A stretch of DNA of 64,000 nt from Plotosus lineatus (Eukaryota > Chordata > Actinopteri > Siluriformes > Plotosidae), in assembly GCA_024760905.1 (NCBI GenBank), contig CM045735.1, forward strand, positions 5,529,661 to 5,593,660. Reading direction: 5' to 3'. This document shows positions 28,915 through 40,516 of this stretch, one piece after another. How positions within the stretch are numbered: position 1 is the first letter of the stretch; every line of letters begins with the position of its first letter. The notes beneath the pieces are model-generated. The model was not told the DNA's origin and made no database searches. It worked only from the letters and a program-made list of their open reading frames with translations. The position numbers and the translations under genes are program-made.

Positions 28915-29170
28915 ATTGATGCACATGGCCATGGAAGTTAACTGCAGAGCTCTTATGGGAAGCGAGGTATTACCTCCCTGTTGCATAGTGATTGCCAGCC
29001 AATCACAGGTGGCGTCTGTGGGTGCATGCATACAATAAGGGAGGATACCGCTTTCCCCCCCAAGTGTGTGTGTTAGGCATCCGTGAGCAGTTTGTAAAGA
29101 TACGGGTGAATACATGACATGTTAGACGTGTTATGAAGTCAGCGTGCGCATAAGTAAGCTGCTCCCTGGT
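28915..29170 (+). repeat. Unclassified interspersed repeat X, copy 2
   Basis: Block order matches 34085-34380: 'catggaagttaactgcagag', 'gattgccagccaatcacag', 'gggtgcatgcatacaa', 'gttggtgatggtcac'. It lies just upstream of the first recognised slc51a exon. Confidence 0.5.
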
Positions 29171-29342
29171 TGGTGATGGTCACATGATTGGTGGGCTTGA
29201 CAGGTGGGAGGGTAATAATGATTGAAAGAGGGGGGGATAATGTATCAGCACAGAGGTTCTTGTCTTGCCTGTGCAGTTTAGTTCTAATTCTATTTCTGAT
29301 CCTGTTTACGTTAATAAATCAGTGAATAATCATTTCTCACAG

Positions 29343-32300
29343 AGCTGGATGCGTTTGGTGTTGGTCTATACGCCATCCTGACGTTCATGGCAAGTGTATC
29401 TCTGTTGTTGTATTTGGAGGAGTGCGTGTATGTCTACAAAAATGTTTCCTACCCAAAGAAAACCACCATTATGTGGGTCAACGGTGCTGCACCTGTAAGA
29501 CTCTTGTTTTTTAATTTGTTTGTTTGTTTATTTGTTTTTACCATAACTTTATCCATAATCCTATAAGGCGTACAGTGATATGGCATAACATGTTATATAT
29601 CTCTTACTTTCAGGTCATTGCTACTATGTCATGTCTTGGAATGTGGATCCCAAGAAGCACAATGTTCACCGATATGACCTCTAACTCGTAAGAATTCCAA
29701 GAACTGTGGTCACTGACCTGCAGTATTATTATTGAGCATTTATTATACACTAGTGGATCATTATAGGATTTATTGCTCATAAAAGACTATGCAGAAGAAA
29801 GTTCATTTTTAGACAGTCGGTGTAATTACATGTTCTTCGTGTAGATATTTTGCAGTTGTGATCTACAAGTTTCTGATCCTCATGCTCGAAGAGTGTGGTG
29901 GTGACGAGGCCTTCCTGAGGCACTCAGAGAACGCGACCTTCAGGATCAGCACAGGACCGTGTTGCTGTTGTTGCCCCTGTCTCCCCCGAGTCTCCATCAC
30001 ACGGTAATCCGGTTGTTCCCAAAGAGCCAGCTCTATCAGAATTACTTATTTTGATAAGTGACAGGTGTCAGACTCAAGGCCCATGGGAAAAATCTGGCCC
30101 TCCAACTTATGTAGAGGCGTCCTTGAATTATGATAGAGTTGCTACATCATGGTGTAAGTCAGATTTCGTGGTAAATCAGATCTTATCACTCGAAGGTGCT
30201 AATGCAGGAATAAAATCTGAATATAGGGAATAAAAACATTTTTGTGATGCATGAATGCATAACTGGCAGTAAGAAGAACATATGGAGGACAAATTATAAA
30301 ATAATAAAATTAGACTAACAAAAAAAAAAAGAGAACAATTCGTTGCTTTTACTCATGCGGTTGACTTGGACACTAGAAAGGGCGTCGCAGTGGAAGGAGA
30401 GACAGGCTTATTGGGAGGAGGAACTCGTTCGCAAGCGAGATTCGTATTTACGGCACCAAAAGTCAGGATAACAATTCTTTCTGCCCTTGCGCTGTAATCT
30501 CGAAACATTGCGTGTCAGGTTTGTGGGAAGTCGAAGACCTTATGATTATCATACATTCTTTACAACAACTAGTACCGTGAAATGTAATTCATCGTCCTTC
30601 CACTAGGTGGAGCCAACTTTCAATAGCTATTGCTAGCTATTCAGGACTGAGGAAAGATTGTAAGCATTGTCACAAAAAGGAAAGCGAGTAATGGAAAAGA
30701 GGGGAAAAAAGACATAAAAGTGTAAACAAATAATATGGTGATGCAGATTTCATGGTTGTTTTTTAATATTTGAATAGATGTTGAGTGACATTTGTCCCAC
30801 GATGACCTAAAGATTTATGGATTTGGCCCTGAATAAAAATGAATTTCATGCCCCTGTGTTAAATAAATAACATATTTACATAAATTGGTTATTTAAGTTG
30901 AATATCATGAACAGTGTTGATGCTTAAATTAATTTATGATGCCATAGAGTTGCTAGACTGAACTGTACATATCTACATGAGTTGATATTTCTGCTAATTT
31001 TGTTTAGGCGCATGCTGTTCCTGTTAAAGCTGGGATCGCTGCAGTATGCCATTATGAAGACAGCGCTCTCGGTTTTCTCTATTGTCTTATGGAGCAATGA
31101 AATCTTCGATCTTAATGATGTATGTGAAGTCATTTCCCAGTGCACACGTGCAATAAAAAATCTCTTGAGATTGCCTCTTCCAGCCAATCCTGGTCTAGTC
31201 TGAGCCGAGAAGCTTGCCAGACCATTGCAGGGTCAACACACACACACACACACACACACTTACTTCTTTTCTTTCTTTAAATCTGTTGGGTTTTTTACAC
31301 CCAAGCTAAGTGACTCATCAGGCCGGTGCTTATTCCCGGTTTCCGTAGCGTGAAGCTACCAGGAGTTCAACTCCTCCTGGATGGGACGCTAGTCCATCGC
31401 AGGTTACCTTCCCAGTATATTTTACTGGTACCCATTTATACTGCTGGGTGAACAGAGGCACACTTGTGGTTGAGACCTTGCCCAGGGGTCTTAGCACAGT
31501 GAGGGTCTCAGTGGGATTCAAACTCACAACCTCCTGATCATGAGCGTAGCACCCTAACCACTATGCCACCGGCCCAACATTCACACTCACTACCTAGGGA
31601 TGCAATTTGGCTTTTTTTTAAATTTGTAATTTGTGATTCGCATACAAGGACATGAAGGTAGTTGGTGTAAGAGAAGAAGATGCAAAGGATCTGATGGGTG
31701 AGATGGGTGAAGGGTGAGTTGGAGGCAGATGATTCGCTGTGGCGACCCCTGAAGGGAAAAGCCGAAAGGAGAAGCAGAAGAAGAAGTCGACAAATTTGTA
31801 ATTTGTAAAAGGGGCAATTTGGCACAGCTAGTTAGCCTAATGTACAATGTTTTTGGACTGTGGGAAGAAACTGGAGTACCCGGAGGAAACCCACACAAGC
31901 ACAGGGAACCCATTTAAGCTTCTGATATCAACGCCATCACAAAGTGTGGGACACAAATCCAGTACCTTCTTGCTGTAGAGCAGACATAGTCACCACTACT
32001 CCAGCATGCCGCCCTGTTTGCATATCCGACCTTGTTATTAATGTACAGTATATTTGTTCACAGCTGGAGATAACAGGAGCTGCTATCTGGATCAACCCGT
32101 TCATCGGAGTCCTGACTATTATTTCCTTGTGGCCTGTAGCCATCATGTTCATGCACATCCGGAACACATTGCGCAGCATCAAGATCATCCCAAAGTACGC
32201 CATGTACCAGGTGAGTGTCAAGACGTCGGTGCAAACACACTGCCAGGAATTCTATACATAAACATAGTAGCGCCTTTATCAATGGGGTCATAACTAGGGG

Positions 32301-34925
32301 TATGGCTGTATACCCTGATAAGAAATGAGCGTTATCACAGGTCAGGTTCAGGTTGTTTACAACGTCTCATTGCTACCACAGTGTTGCATCCTGTGTGAGG
32401 AGTTGCGAACAGATCTGTGGTTCTGTGTACCTGAAAGTCTCATATGGGGCTGTTTGGGTAACCTACGGTGAATTTTTAATAATAGGCCTAATTTGTCTTG
32501 AGATGTATTTGCTCCAGCACATCTGCTTCACAGTAAGAAGGTCCTGGGTTCGATTCCCAGCTTGGGCGTTTCTGTGTGGAGTTTGCATGTTCTCCTGTGT
32601 TTGTTTGGGTTTCCTTCGAGTTCTCCGGTTTCCACCCACAGTCCAAAAACATGCACAGTGGGATAATTGGCTTTTCCAAATCTACCATAGGTGTGAGTGT
32701 GAGTATGAATGGTTGTGTGAGAGTCGGCCATGTAATGGCCTGGTGAGCCATTCAGGATGTACCCCGCCCTCACCCAGAGTCGGCTGAGATGGGCGCCAGC
32801 CTCCCCGTGACCCCAATCACGATTAAGCGGTTCAGAAATTGAATGAATTAAATGAATTTGCTCCTTTTCCAGTATGATATAATGTATAAGTCCTTATTTA
32901 TCTGTGCATTTAGCTGGTCTTAATCCTGAGTCAGTTGCAGTCAGCCATTATTAACATCCTGTCACTTAATGGAACAATTGCCTGTTCACCACCATTCTCG
33001 TCCACAGCCCGAGGATCTAGTAAGTACCTTTCTTGGAACTTTTCTTATTCTGGAATACCATAAATAACCAAAAGCCTGCAAAACACAGTATACAGTATAA
33101 AGCAAAATGCCTAAAAACATACATTTTTATTATGTTATGTACACTGCCCAGCCAAAAAATAAGAAGTCTCACACTAATATGTTGTTGTTCCACCCGAAGC
33201 CTTAATCATCATACCATTGGTTCGGCAGATTTAAGCAACATAACATTTATTTCCATCGGTGTAAGGTTCAATTCTCACTGACGTCTTGAATCGATCAGGG
33301 AAAAACTGAACCCCTCCATAAAGTCTTCTCCAGCACATCCGGAAAACCTTCAATAGGTTAAGGTCAGGACTCAGGGGGTATGGGGGGTGTGTGTGTGTGT
33401 CTTGGCAATACATGTGTGAAAATACTTCCTCATGCTTCCTGAACCACTCTTTCATTATTCGAGTCCATATTTTATATCCGCGCCAGCAGAGAGGAAAAAT
33501 TGCATTGATGTGATAACCTGCACATTCAGCACGTTCAGATCATCAGCTGCTTCATTTCATTATAACATTAATGTTGCTGAGCCTCGACCGGAACATCCGG
33601 AGCAACAATGCCATGGAGATTACATGCTGTGATGAAGACTCAATGCCTGCCATGAAAATACTGTATTACAGTGTACCACTTTTTTTTTGTGTTGGCAGTG
33701 TATACAGTATACGTGATGCTGTATATTCATTCTATTTGTAGGTCTCTTTAAATCAGAATTATTATATAGTAGTTTAATTATGTATGTAAGTATGACTTTC
33801 CATCAAAACATTTTGTGTTTGTTCCTGTAGCGAATGAAGGGAGCATGGCATGGGAACACGTGTGCAGTAGGAGTGAGCGTGTAACGTGATGTTGTGTCAA
33901 CATCAGGACCTGGGTTGCACGATTTTTAAAAAATTGCGTTTTCAGTGACATTAATGCTTCAGAAGAGCAGGATGTTACTGGGCGGCGACATTCTTTTGCT
34001 TGTGACGCACAAATTTTACTCAGAACATCTCACCTGCAAATCTGCACCCAAAGATCAAAATTTGAATCTAATGCTACATACAGTATTTCTGTGGCTGGGA
34101 ATCCATGGTAGCCAATTGGCAGCGCTCCCTTGTGAGGATGGGATGGCATATGTTCACATCCCTGCCACTCACAGTGACCGCCAGCCAGTCACGGGTGTCT
34201 GTGCGCTCATTTGTATGAGGGGGGGATGGGGTGGATGACACATTCCTTCCGAGTGTGTTAGACCGTCCCCAAACACGCATGCGACGCAGTTTGACAAAGA
34301 TGCATGTGGTGGCCAGCACTGCATGTCACGGAGGGGGCATGTGCATGCTTTCGCCCCTCCTTGGTCAGTGGTGGTCACGTAACGGGAAGGCATTTTGGAT
34401 TGTGGGAGGAAACCAGAGTACCTGGAGGAAACCCATGCAAACACGAGAAGAACATGCAAGCTCCACACGCACACACCTAATCCCGAGACCTTCTTGCTGT
34501 AGAGCGAATGTACTAAATACTATGCCACCAGGCCGCCACACAGATCCTTGCTGTCACAAATATGTATGAAACATGGGTCAACTCCGTAAGTGTGCCGATT
34601 CAGACCCCTGCTGCACGTGAATGTACCACGAGCCATTTACATTTACTTGTTACAGGAACAACCCTGGAACCTTTGATCCCATCATAATCTTCATGAGTTC
34701 GCAATATTTTAATAATTAAAGAACATGTCTTTGGTTTACCTCTGTTTCTGTGTAGTGCTTAGCCAGCAGTTAATGATTGGGGAGATGTTTGTCATCACAC
34801 TGGTGACGTGGATGCTGTATAGACGTCCCTATGATCCGGTCAAGCTGGATCCCTATGAGGAGGAAAACAACCTGAATACTAAGCTCAGCCTCAAACCTGC
34901 CTTAGATGAGGAGAATGATGTCTAA
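29343..34925 (+). CDS. slc51a: Organic solute transporter alpha subunit (slc51a), first exon not found
   Basis: SLC51A pairs with SLC51B in the basolateral membrane of epithelial cells and carries bile acids, conjugated steroids and related solutes by facilitated diffusion. Exons found: 29343-29494, 29614-29687, 29845-30003, 31008-31119, 32064-32210, 32914-33019 and 34756-34925 (stop TAA 34923-34925). Junctions are GT-AG and phases agree. The product has several hydrophobic segments (for example from LDAFGVGLYAILTFMASVS), the conserved GMWIPRS motif, the cysteine-rich TGPCCCCCPCLPR motif, and a charged C-terminal tail. Compared with the roughly 340-residue family, about the first 45 residues are missing; their exon(s) should lie upstream of 29343 but I could not identify them. 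Introns hold SINE-A, SINE-C and a Tc1-like relic. Confidence 0.93.
31281..31577 (-). repeat. SINE-C copy
   Basis: It is very similar to the copy at 27601-27909, from 'ctgttgggttttttacaccc' to the inverted head 'ctatgccaccggcccaac'. It is nested in SINE-A. Confidence 0.82.
31640..31795 (+). mobile_element. RTE-type LINE 3' fragment
   Basis: It contains 'gtagttggtgtaagagaaga' and 'cgctgtggcgacccctgaag', followed by an A/G-rich end. The flanks share 'aatttgtaatttgtga' and 'aatttgtaatttgtaa', a probable target duplication. Confidence 0.78.
32490..32857 (+). repeat. SINE-A full-length copy
   Basis: B-box region 'ctgggttcgattccc', complete body, and end 'gaaattgaatgaatt'. It is intronic in slc51a. 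Confidence 0.8.
33142..33700 (-). mobile_element. Tc1/mariner-like transposon remnant
   Basis: The ends CACTGCCCAGCCAAAAAA and TTTTTTTGTGTTGGCAGTG are imperfect inverted repeats, and TA flanks both sides. On the minus strand SPDLNLLKVFRMCWRRLYGG resembles the SPDLNPIE region of Tc1-type transposases. Most of the coding part is deleted. It is intronic in slc51a. Confidence 0.75.
34085..34380 (+). repeat. Unclassified interspersed repeat X, copy 3
   Basis: Shares block order with 28915-29170 and, inverted, 14440-14740: 'tggctgggaatccatggtag', 'gaccgccagccagtcacgg', 'gcatgtgcatgctttcgcc', 'gtcagtggtggtcacgtaac'. Confidence 0.5.
34385..34540 (-). repeat. SINE-A head fragment
   Basis: It runs from 'ttgtgggaggaaaccagag' to the inverted head 'atgccaccaggccgcc'. 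It abuts repeat X. Confidence 0.7.
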
Positions 34926-35144
34926 CATGAAAGAACTTATTTATAATTCTGTGAGTTTTATATTTGTGGGAGGGTTTTTTATTATTATTATTATTATTTC
35001 TGTATTTCAAACATCAGTTACGTTTTGTATATTCTATGGTTTATAAATATAATAATAATAAAAACCATCATACAAAGACTGGAGAAGACTCTCAGCACTT
35101 CCTCATCTATTACAGTTATCCTCACACAGATGCTCACAAATTCC

Positions 35145-35490
35145 ACTCACTCATTTTACCAATCAGATCAATCCTACTACTGTATTAGGGTCACGGGGAG
35201 TCTGGAGCCTATCTCACCCGGCCCTGGATTAAGGCAGAGTACACCCTGAACAGCTTGCCGGTCCATTGCAAAGCAACACACATGCAAGCAACCATTGACG
35301 TTCATACTCATTCCTTGGGGCAATTTGGAAAACCAGTTAGTTTAATGTGAAGTCTTTGGACTGTGGAAGGAAACCAGAGCACCTGGAGAAAAACTCCACA
35401 CAGAAACACCCGAGCCCTCGGACTCGACCCAGGACCGTCTCGCTGTTAGGCGGATATGCTAATCTTTACACCACTACCACACCACCTGGT
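35145..35490 (-). repeat. SINE-A copy in the slc51a 3' flank
   Basis: Full minus-strand copy. AATAAA hexamers occur before it (35057-35062) and after it (35622-35627), so either could end the slc51a transcript. Confidence 0.72.
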
Positions 35491-35677
35491 ACAATTTCAT
35501 GAGATCCAAAAGGTCCTGCAGTCCAGAAATGTCAGATTCAAAAAAACATGCAATTATAGATATTATTGATTCTGTGTTCTTCAGAAAGAGTATTAAATTT
35601 ATATTTATTTAAAAAGGTTTAAATAAACATTCTCTATTTTTAAATGCACTGTATCGCTTTTCATCTGGGAACAAGAA

Positions 35678-35679
<2 letters not shown>

Positions 35680-35718
<39 letters not shown>
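35680..35718. repeat. (TTA)n microsatellite
   Basis: Thirteen or so TTA units between two SINE-A copies. Confidence 0.9.
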
Positions 35719-35719
<1 letters not shown>

Positions 35720-35744
35720 GATTATTTTTATCCATCAATCCTCT

Positions 35745-36055
35745 CATCCATCTATTTGTGGAACCGTGGAATCCTACTAGGGTCTTGCGGACACCGGAGC
35801 CTCTCTCAGCCCACACTGGGTGAAGGCGTGGTACACCCTGAACAGCTCCAGCCAGACCATTACAAGGCAACACACATCATTCCACCATTCACACTCACAC
35901 ACACTCACACCCCAGGCAGTTTGGAACGCAGAGTTAGCCTAATGCTCATGTTGTTATGCTGTGCAAGAAAACCGGAGGCCGCAGAGGAAACCCACACCGA
36001 TTCAAAGAGAACATGCAAGGTCAAACCCAAGATCTTCTTCCTGCTTCTTCTTATT
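35745..36055 (-). repeat. SINE-A copy cut by a LINE
   Basis: Minus-strand SINE-A body and head up to 'gatcttcttcctgcttct', where the LINE begins. The long open frame of the LINE runs upstream into this SINE by chance. Confidence 0.7.
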
Positions 36056-38957
36056 GTAACGGAGAGCGGTAAGAAGAAAGGAGGGGGCGTGGCGGTCTAT
36101 GTGAATGAGCGATGGTGCCACCCGGCAAACGTGCACGTGAAGGAGCAGCTGTGCACGCGGGACCTAGAGCTGCTCGCGTTAAGCGCGCGGCCATATTATC
36201 TACCGAGGGAGTTTTCACACGTGATTGTGTTTTGCGTGTACATTCCGCCCTCGGCTGATGCGGCGGCCGCGTGTGAGCGTCTACACAGCGCCGTTAATCA
36301 GACACAGACTCGTCACCCCCGCGCCATGATTCTGATCAGCGGGGACTTTAACCACGCCCCTCTCTCCGCCTCTCTTCCGACGTTCACGCAATACGTGAAG
36401 TGCGCCACAAGAGACAATAAAACACTGGACTTATTGTATGCAAATGTGAAGGACGCTTACAGCTCCTCCCCCCTCCCCCCACTGGGACGATCAGACCACA
36501 ACCTGGTCTACCTGCTCCCCCAATACACACCCAGGGTGCGAAGGAAACCTGCACGGAAGAGGTCTGTGAAAGTGTGGACCGAGGAGACCAACGAGAGGCT
36601 TAGGGACTGTTTCCAGACCACAGACTGGAGCATGCTCTGTAACTCCTTTGGTGATGACATCGACGGCCTCACACACTGTATCACCGACTACATGAACTTC
36701 TGCGTGGACAGCACCGTGCCAACACGGAGAGTACGGTGCTTCTCCAACAACCACCCATGGGTCACCCCTGAGCTCAAAGTCCTCCTGAACCAGAAAAAGA
36801 GGGCTTTCATCTCGGGGGACAGAGAGGAGCAGAAGAAAGTCCAGCGTGAGCTCCAGTGGAGGATCAGGAGGGCAAAGAAGGACTATGGGAAGAAGATGGA
36901 GGAGAAGCTGGCTCAGAACAACGTGCGAGACGTCTGGAGAGGACTAAAGACCATGTCTGGATTTGGGCAGAGTGTCAGAGGGACAGCTGATGGTGACCAG
37001 CGCTGGGCGGATGAACTAAACTGCTACTTCAACAGGTTTGATTCTCCCCCCTCCCCCTCTGCACCCCTCCCCGTTCCCCTCCCCTCTTCACACGTCTCCA
37101 GACCAGCTGACACCGCCCCCCTCCCCAGGCCAACTTCGCTTGACTGCTACAGCCCGACAGACACATCCCCTCCCTCTGCAGCCCACCCCAGCCCCCTCTC
37201 CCTCACATCAGACCAGGTGAGGAGACAGCTGAGGCGACTAAATCAGAGGAAATCTGAAGGACCTGATGGCATCAGTCCCAGGCTGCTGAGGACCTGCGCA
37301 GACCAGCTCTGTGTGGTACTATGCTACCTGTACAACCTGAGCCTCAGCCTGGAGAAGGTTCCAGTCCTCTGGAAGACCTCATGTGTGGTTCCGGTTCCCA
37401 AAACAGCACAAGCGAAGGAACCAGCCCACTACAGACCTGTCGCCCTGACCTCCCACCTCATTAAGATCATGGAAAGGCTCCTCCTTGAACACCTCCGCTC
37501 TATGGTGAGCCCCACCTAGACCCGCTGCAGTTTGCCTACAGGCCCAACATCGGAGTAGAAGACGCCGTCATCTACCTTCTGCAGCGGGCACTCACCCACC
37601 TGGAGATCGCCGGCAGCGCTGTGAGGGTCATGTTCTTTGACTTCTCCAGCGCCTTCAACACCATCAGGCCAGCGCGCCTGCGGGGGAAGCTGGAGGACGT
37701 GGGAGTGGACGGGCATCTTGCTGCCTGGATTATTGACTACCTTACTAACCGTCCCCAGTACGTGCGGCTGCGCGGCTGTAAGTCAAAGGTGGTAGTCTGT
37801 AGCACGGGGCACCGCAGGGCACCGTCCTCTCACCCTTCCTTTTAACATCTATACCTCGGACTTCATATATAACACAAACAGCTGCCACCTCCAGAAGTTC
37901 TCGGACGACTCCGCCATCGTGGGCCGTGGTGTCAGAGGGGAACGAGCTGGAGTACCGGTCGGTCATCGCCGACTTCGTGGACTGGTGTGAGCGCAACCAC
38001 CTGTGCTTGAACACCAGGAAGACGAAGGAGATGGTGGTCGACTTCAGGAGAAACACTCAAACACACACACACACACACATTTACTAGTGAACATCCAGGG
38101 ACAGGACATTGAGACAGTGGACAGTTTCAAGTACCTGGGTGTTCACCTTAACAATAAACTGGACTGGTCCCACAACACCAACGCCCTGTACAAGAAGGGC
38201 CAGAGTCGCCTCCACCTTCTGAGGAGACTCAGGTCCTTCGGCATATGCAGAACCTCTGCTCAGGACATTTTATGACTCTGTGGTAGCCTCTGCAATCCTC
38301 TACGCTGCCATCTGCTGGGCCCCGGGCAGCACAGAGCGGGACAGAAAGAGACTGAACAAGCTGGTCAGGAGGGCCAGCTCTGTCCTCGGCTGCCCACTGG
38401 ACTCTGTGGAGGAGGTGAGTGAGAGGAGGATGGTAGCAAAGCTCACATCCATCCTGTCCAACAGCTCTCACCCACTGCACCAGACTGTCGAGGAGCTAAG
38501 CAGCTCCTTCAGTGGACGACTGAGGCATCCTCAGTGCAGGAAGGAGCGCTACCGCAGGTCGTTCATTCCCACCGCTATCAGACTGTACAACGCCACTTTG
38601 TAACTGTCTGTGAAAATACCGGTTATGTGCAATAAAAACCCCGTGCACTTTAATCACCCACATCTACCCCACTGACTGTGAACCATATCAACCCATCTAC
38701 TCTGCACTCAGATACATTACACTTTAATATAGGCCAGTCTATAAAGTTGCTCCATTCTTTTCTTTTATTGTTTAGTAATTTATACTATTTATGTATCTAT
38801 TTATTTATTTACTTATATAATATATATGTATGTGTGTATGTTCGTACTTGTATCTATTTTTGCACCCCCTACTGATAGTACCTCAAGAGCCTGTAACAGT
38901 GAATTTCTCCATTGTGAGATTAATAAAGCTGTATCTTATCTTATCTTATCTTATCTT
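36056..38957 (+). mobile_element. CR1/L2/Rex1-type LINE, 5'-truncated, frameshifted
   Basis: The encoded order is: apurinic-type endonuclease (GGGVAVYVN, VIVFCVYIPPS, ISGDFNHAPL, GRSDHNLVYL), a linker, then reverse transcriptase (KSEGPDGISPRLLR, PVALTSHLIKIMERL, FFDFSSAFNTI, FSDDSAIVG, FKYLGVHLNNKLDWS) and a C-terminal part ending RLYNATL. The endonuclease N-terminus is missing, as is any ORF1. The frame breaks near 37517, 37810, 37930 and 38265, so no intact protein can be made. The 3' UTR ends in 'gattaataaagctg' followed by a (TATCT)n-type tail. The clade name is from memory. The copy lies between slc51a and pdk3 and interrupts a SINE-A. Confidence 0.85.
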
Positions 38958-38959
38958 AT

Positions 38960-39200
38960 TACTATTCATTTTCTGAACTGCTTAATCCTAGGGTAACAGG
39001 GCGGCAGGTACCCATCTCAGCTGACTCTGGGCGAGGGCATGATACATCCTGGATAGCTCACCGAGCTATTGCAGGGCCAACACTCACATGACCATTCAAA
39101 CTCACTTTCACACATAGGGATGATTCAAACAGCCAATTAAGCTACTGTACTTCTTGCTGTGAGGTGGACAAGCTAACCACTACGCCATCATGCCGCTCTT
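38960..39200 (-). repeat. SINE-A copy
   Basis: Shortened minus-strand copy directly after the LINE tail, ending 'aagctaaccactacgccatc'. Confidence 0.7.
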
Positions 39201-39247
39201 ATCATCATCATTATTATTATTATTATTATTATTATCATCATCATCAC

Positions 39248-39583
39248 CGGTTCATTTTCTGTAACCACTTAATCCTAATTAGGGTCACGGGGAGGCTGGC
39301 GCCCATCCCAGCCAACTCTGGGCAAGGGCAGAGTACACCCTGGACAGCTCGCCAGGCCATCGTAGGGCGGAAACACCCTGACAGCTTTGCAGTTACACTT
39401 TTCAAATGTCAGCAATGGTTCTTTTACATGAACCTCACACCACAGACAATGAGAGACATGGCCAGCCTTTGATAACCCAGTAACTGCACTGGGGGGACAG
39501 TGACAACCCATGGAGAGTGGGGCTCAAAACCCCAACCTTGGGATCAGTGATCTAGCACCTTTACCACCAGGCCACTACTGCCC

Positions 39584-39585
<2 letters not shown>
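39248..39585 (-). repeat. SINE-B copy with tail T1
   Basis: Complete: tail 'aatcctaattagggtcacgg', body 'gttcttttacatgaacctc' and inverted head 'accaggccactactgcccc'. (TTA)n tracts lie on either side. Confidence 0.82.
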
Positions 39586-39629
<44 letters not shown>

Positions 39630-39630
<1 letters not shown>

Positions 39631-39970
39631 CCCAAGGTGGTATGGTGCTTAGCAAGTCTGCCTCACAGCAAGAAGGTCATGGGTTTGATTCCCAGCTCGG
39701 GCGTTTCTGTGTGGAGTTTGCACGTTCTCCCCGTATTTATGTGGGTTTCCTCCAAGTACTCCGGTTTCCTTCCCAGTCCAAAAACATGCACAGTGGGTAA
39801 ATTGGCTGTTCCAAAACTTCCTGAGATGTGTATGGTTGTGTGAGTGTTGGCCATGCGATGGCCTGGTGAGTTGTCCAGGGTGTACCCTACCCTCGACTGG
39901 AGTCGGCTGAGATGGGCGCCAGCGTCCATACTACTTTTATTGGGATTAAGTGTTTCAGAAAATGAATGAT
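39630..39970 (+). repeat. SINE-A full-length copy
   Basis: Head with 'atgggtttgattcccagc', full body, end 'tttcagaaaatgaatgatg' expanding into a GAT repeat. Confidence 0.8.
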
Positions 39971-40299
39971 GATGATGATGATGATGATTATTATTATTAT
40001 TATCATCATCATAATTATTGTTGTTGTTGTTGTTGTTGTTGATTTCTGAATTATGGTTGGTTACTTTTTAATTACAGTTTTCATTTTATAAATTCTTGTC
40101 TCAACCCAGTCCATGTTCAGTACAGTCAGTGTCCAAGACCAAGACAAGCCCAAGTACAGATGCAAATGAATCTGAAACTAGTCCAAGTCAGGGTTGCTCT
40201 CTCCAGATTTATTCAGTGGAAAGGAAATGCAGAGATTTCTCTTTCTTTTCTTTTTTCTTTTTCTTTCTGTTATAAATTGACAGTGTACAGAATGAAACG

Positions 40300-40516
40300 T
40301 TCTGCAGTATTTCTTCAAGTCGGATGTTTTCACTGTTGAAGAAAGGGCGCCACCTCTGGCCAGTTGTGTCTCCTGCTGTCTTCTGGCGTGTGAATGATTA
40401 ACTCGAGCGCGCCTGAAAGAACTGAGCGGGGAGACAGAAACAGAAAGTGCTTCTGGGTTGATGTTCCTGGTTGTTCTGATCGCTGGTGTCCTGTGTGTGC
40501 GCTTCATCTCTTCACC
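40300..40516 (+). promoter_or_regulatory. Presumed pdk3 5' UTR and core promoter region
   Basis: This is the GC-richer stretch just before the pdk3 start codon. It includes 'gaaagggcgccacctctggc' (CTCF-like CCACCTCTGG spacing) and 'ctcgagcgcgcctgaaagaa'. I see no TATA box. The transcription start is not determinable from sequence alone. Confidence 0.35.

Larger units (their letters stand above)
31185..32015 (-). repeat. SINE-A copy split by SINE-C and an RTE fragment
   Basis: SINE-A pieces at about 31185-31255, 31578-31610 and 31800-32015 are collinear. A SINE-C (31281-31577) and an RTE-type LINE 3' fragment (about 31640-31795) sit inside. It is intronic in slc51a. Confidence 0.75.

Noticed and set aside
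35756..37519. A 587-codon open frame as a host gene
   Set aside because: Its first third is SINE-A sequence read by chance and the rest is LINE endonuclease and reverse transcriptase.
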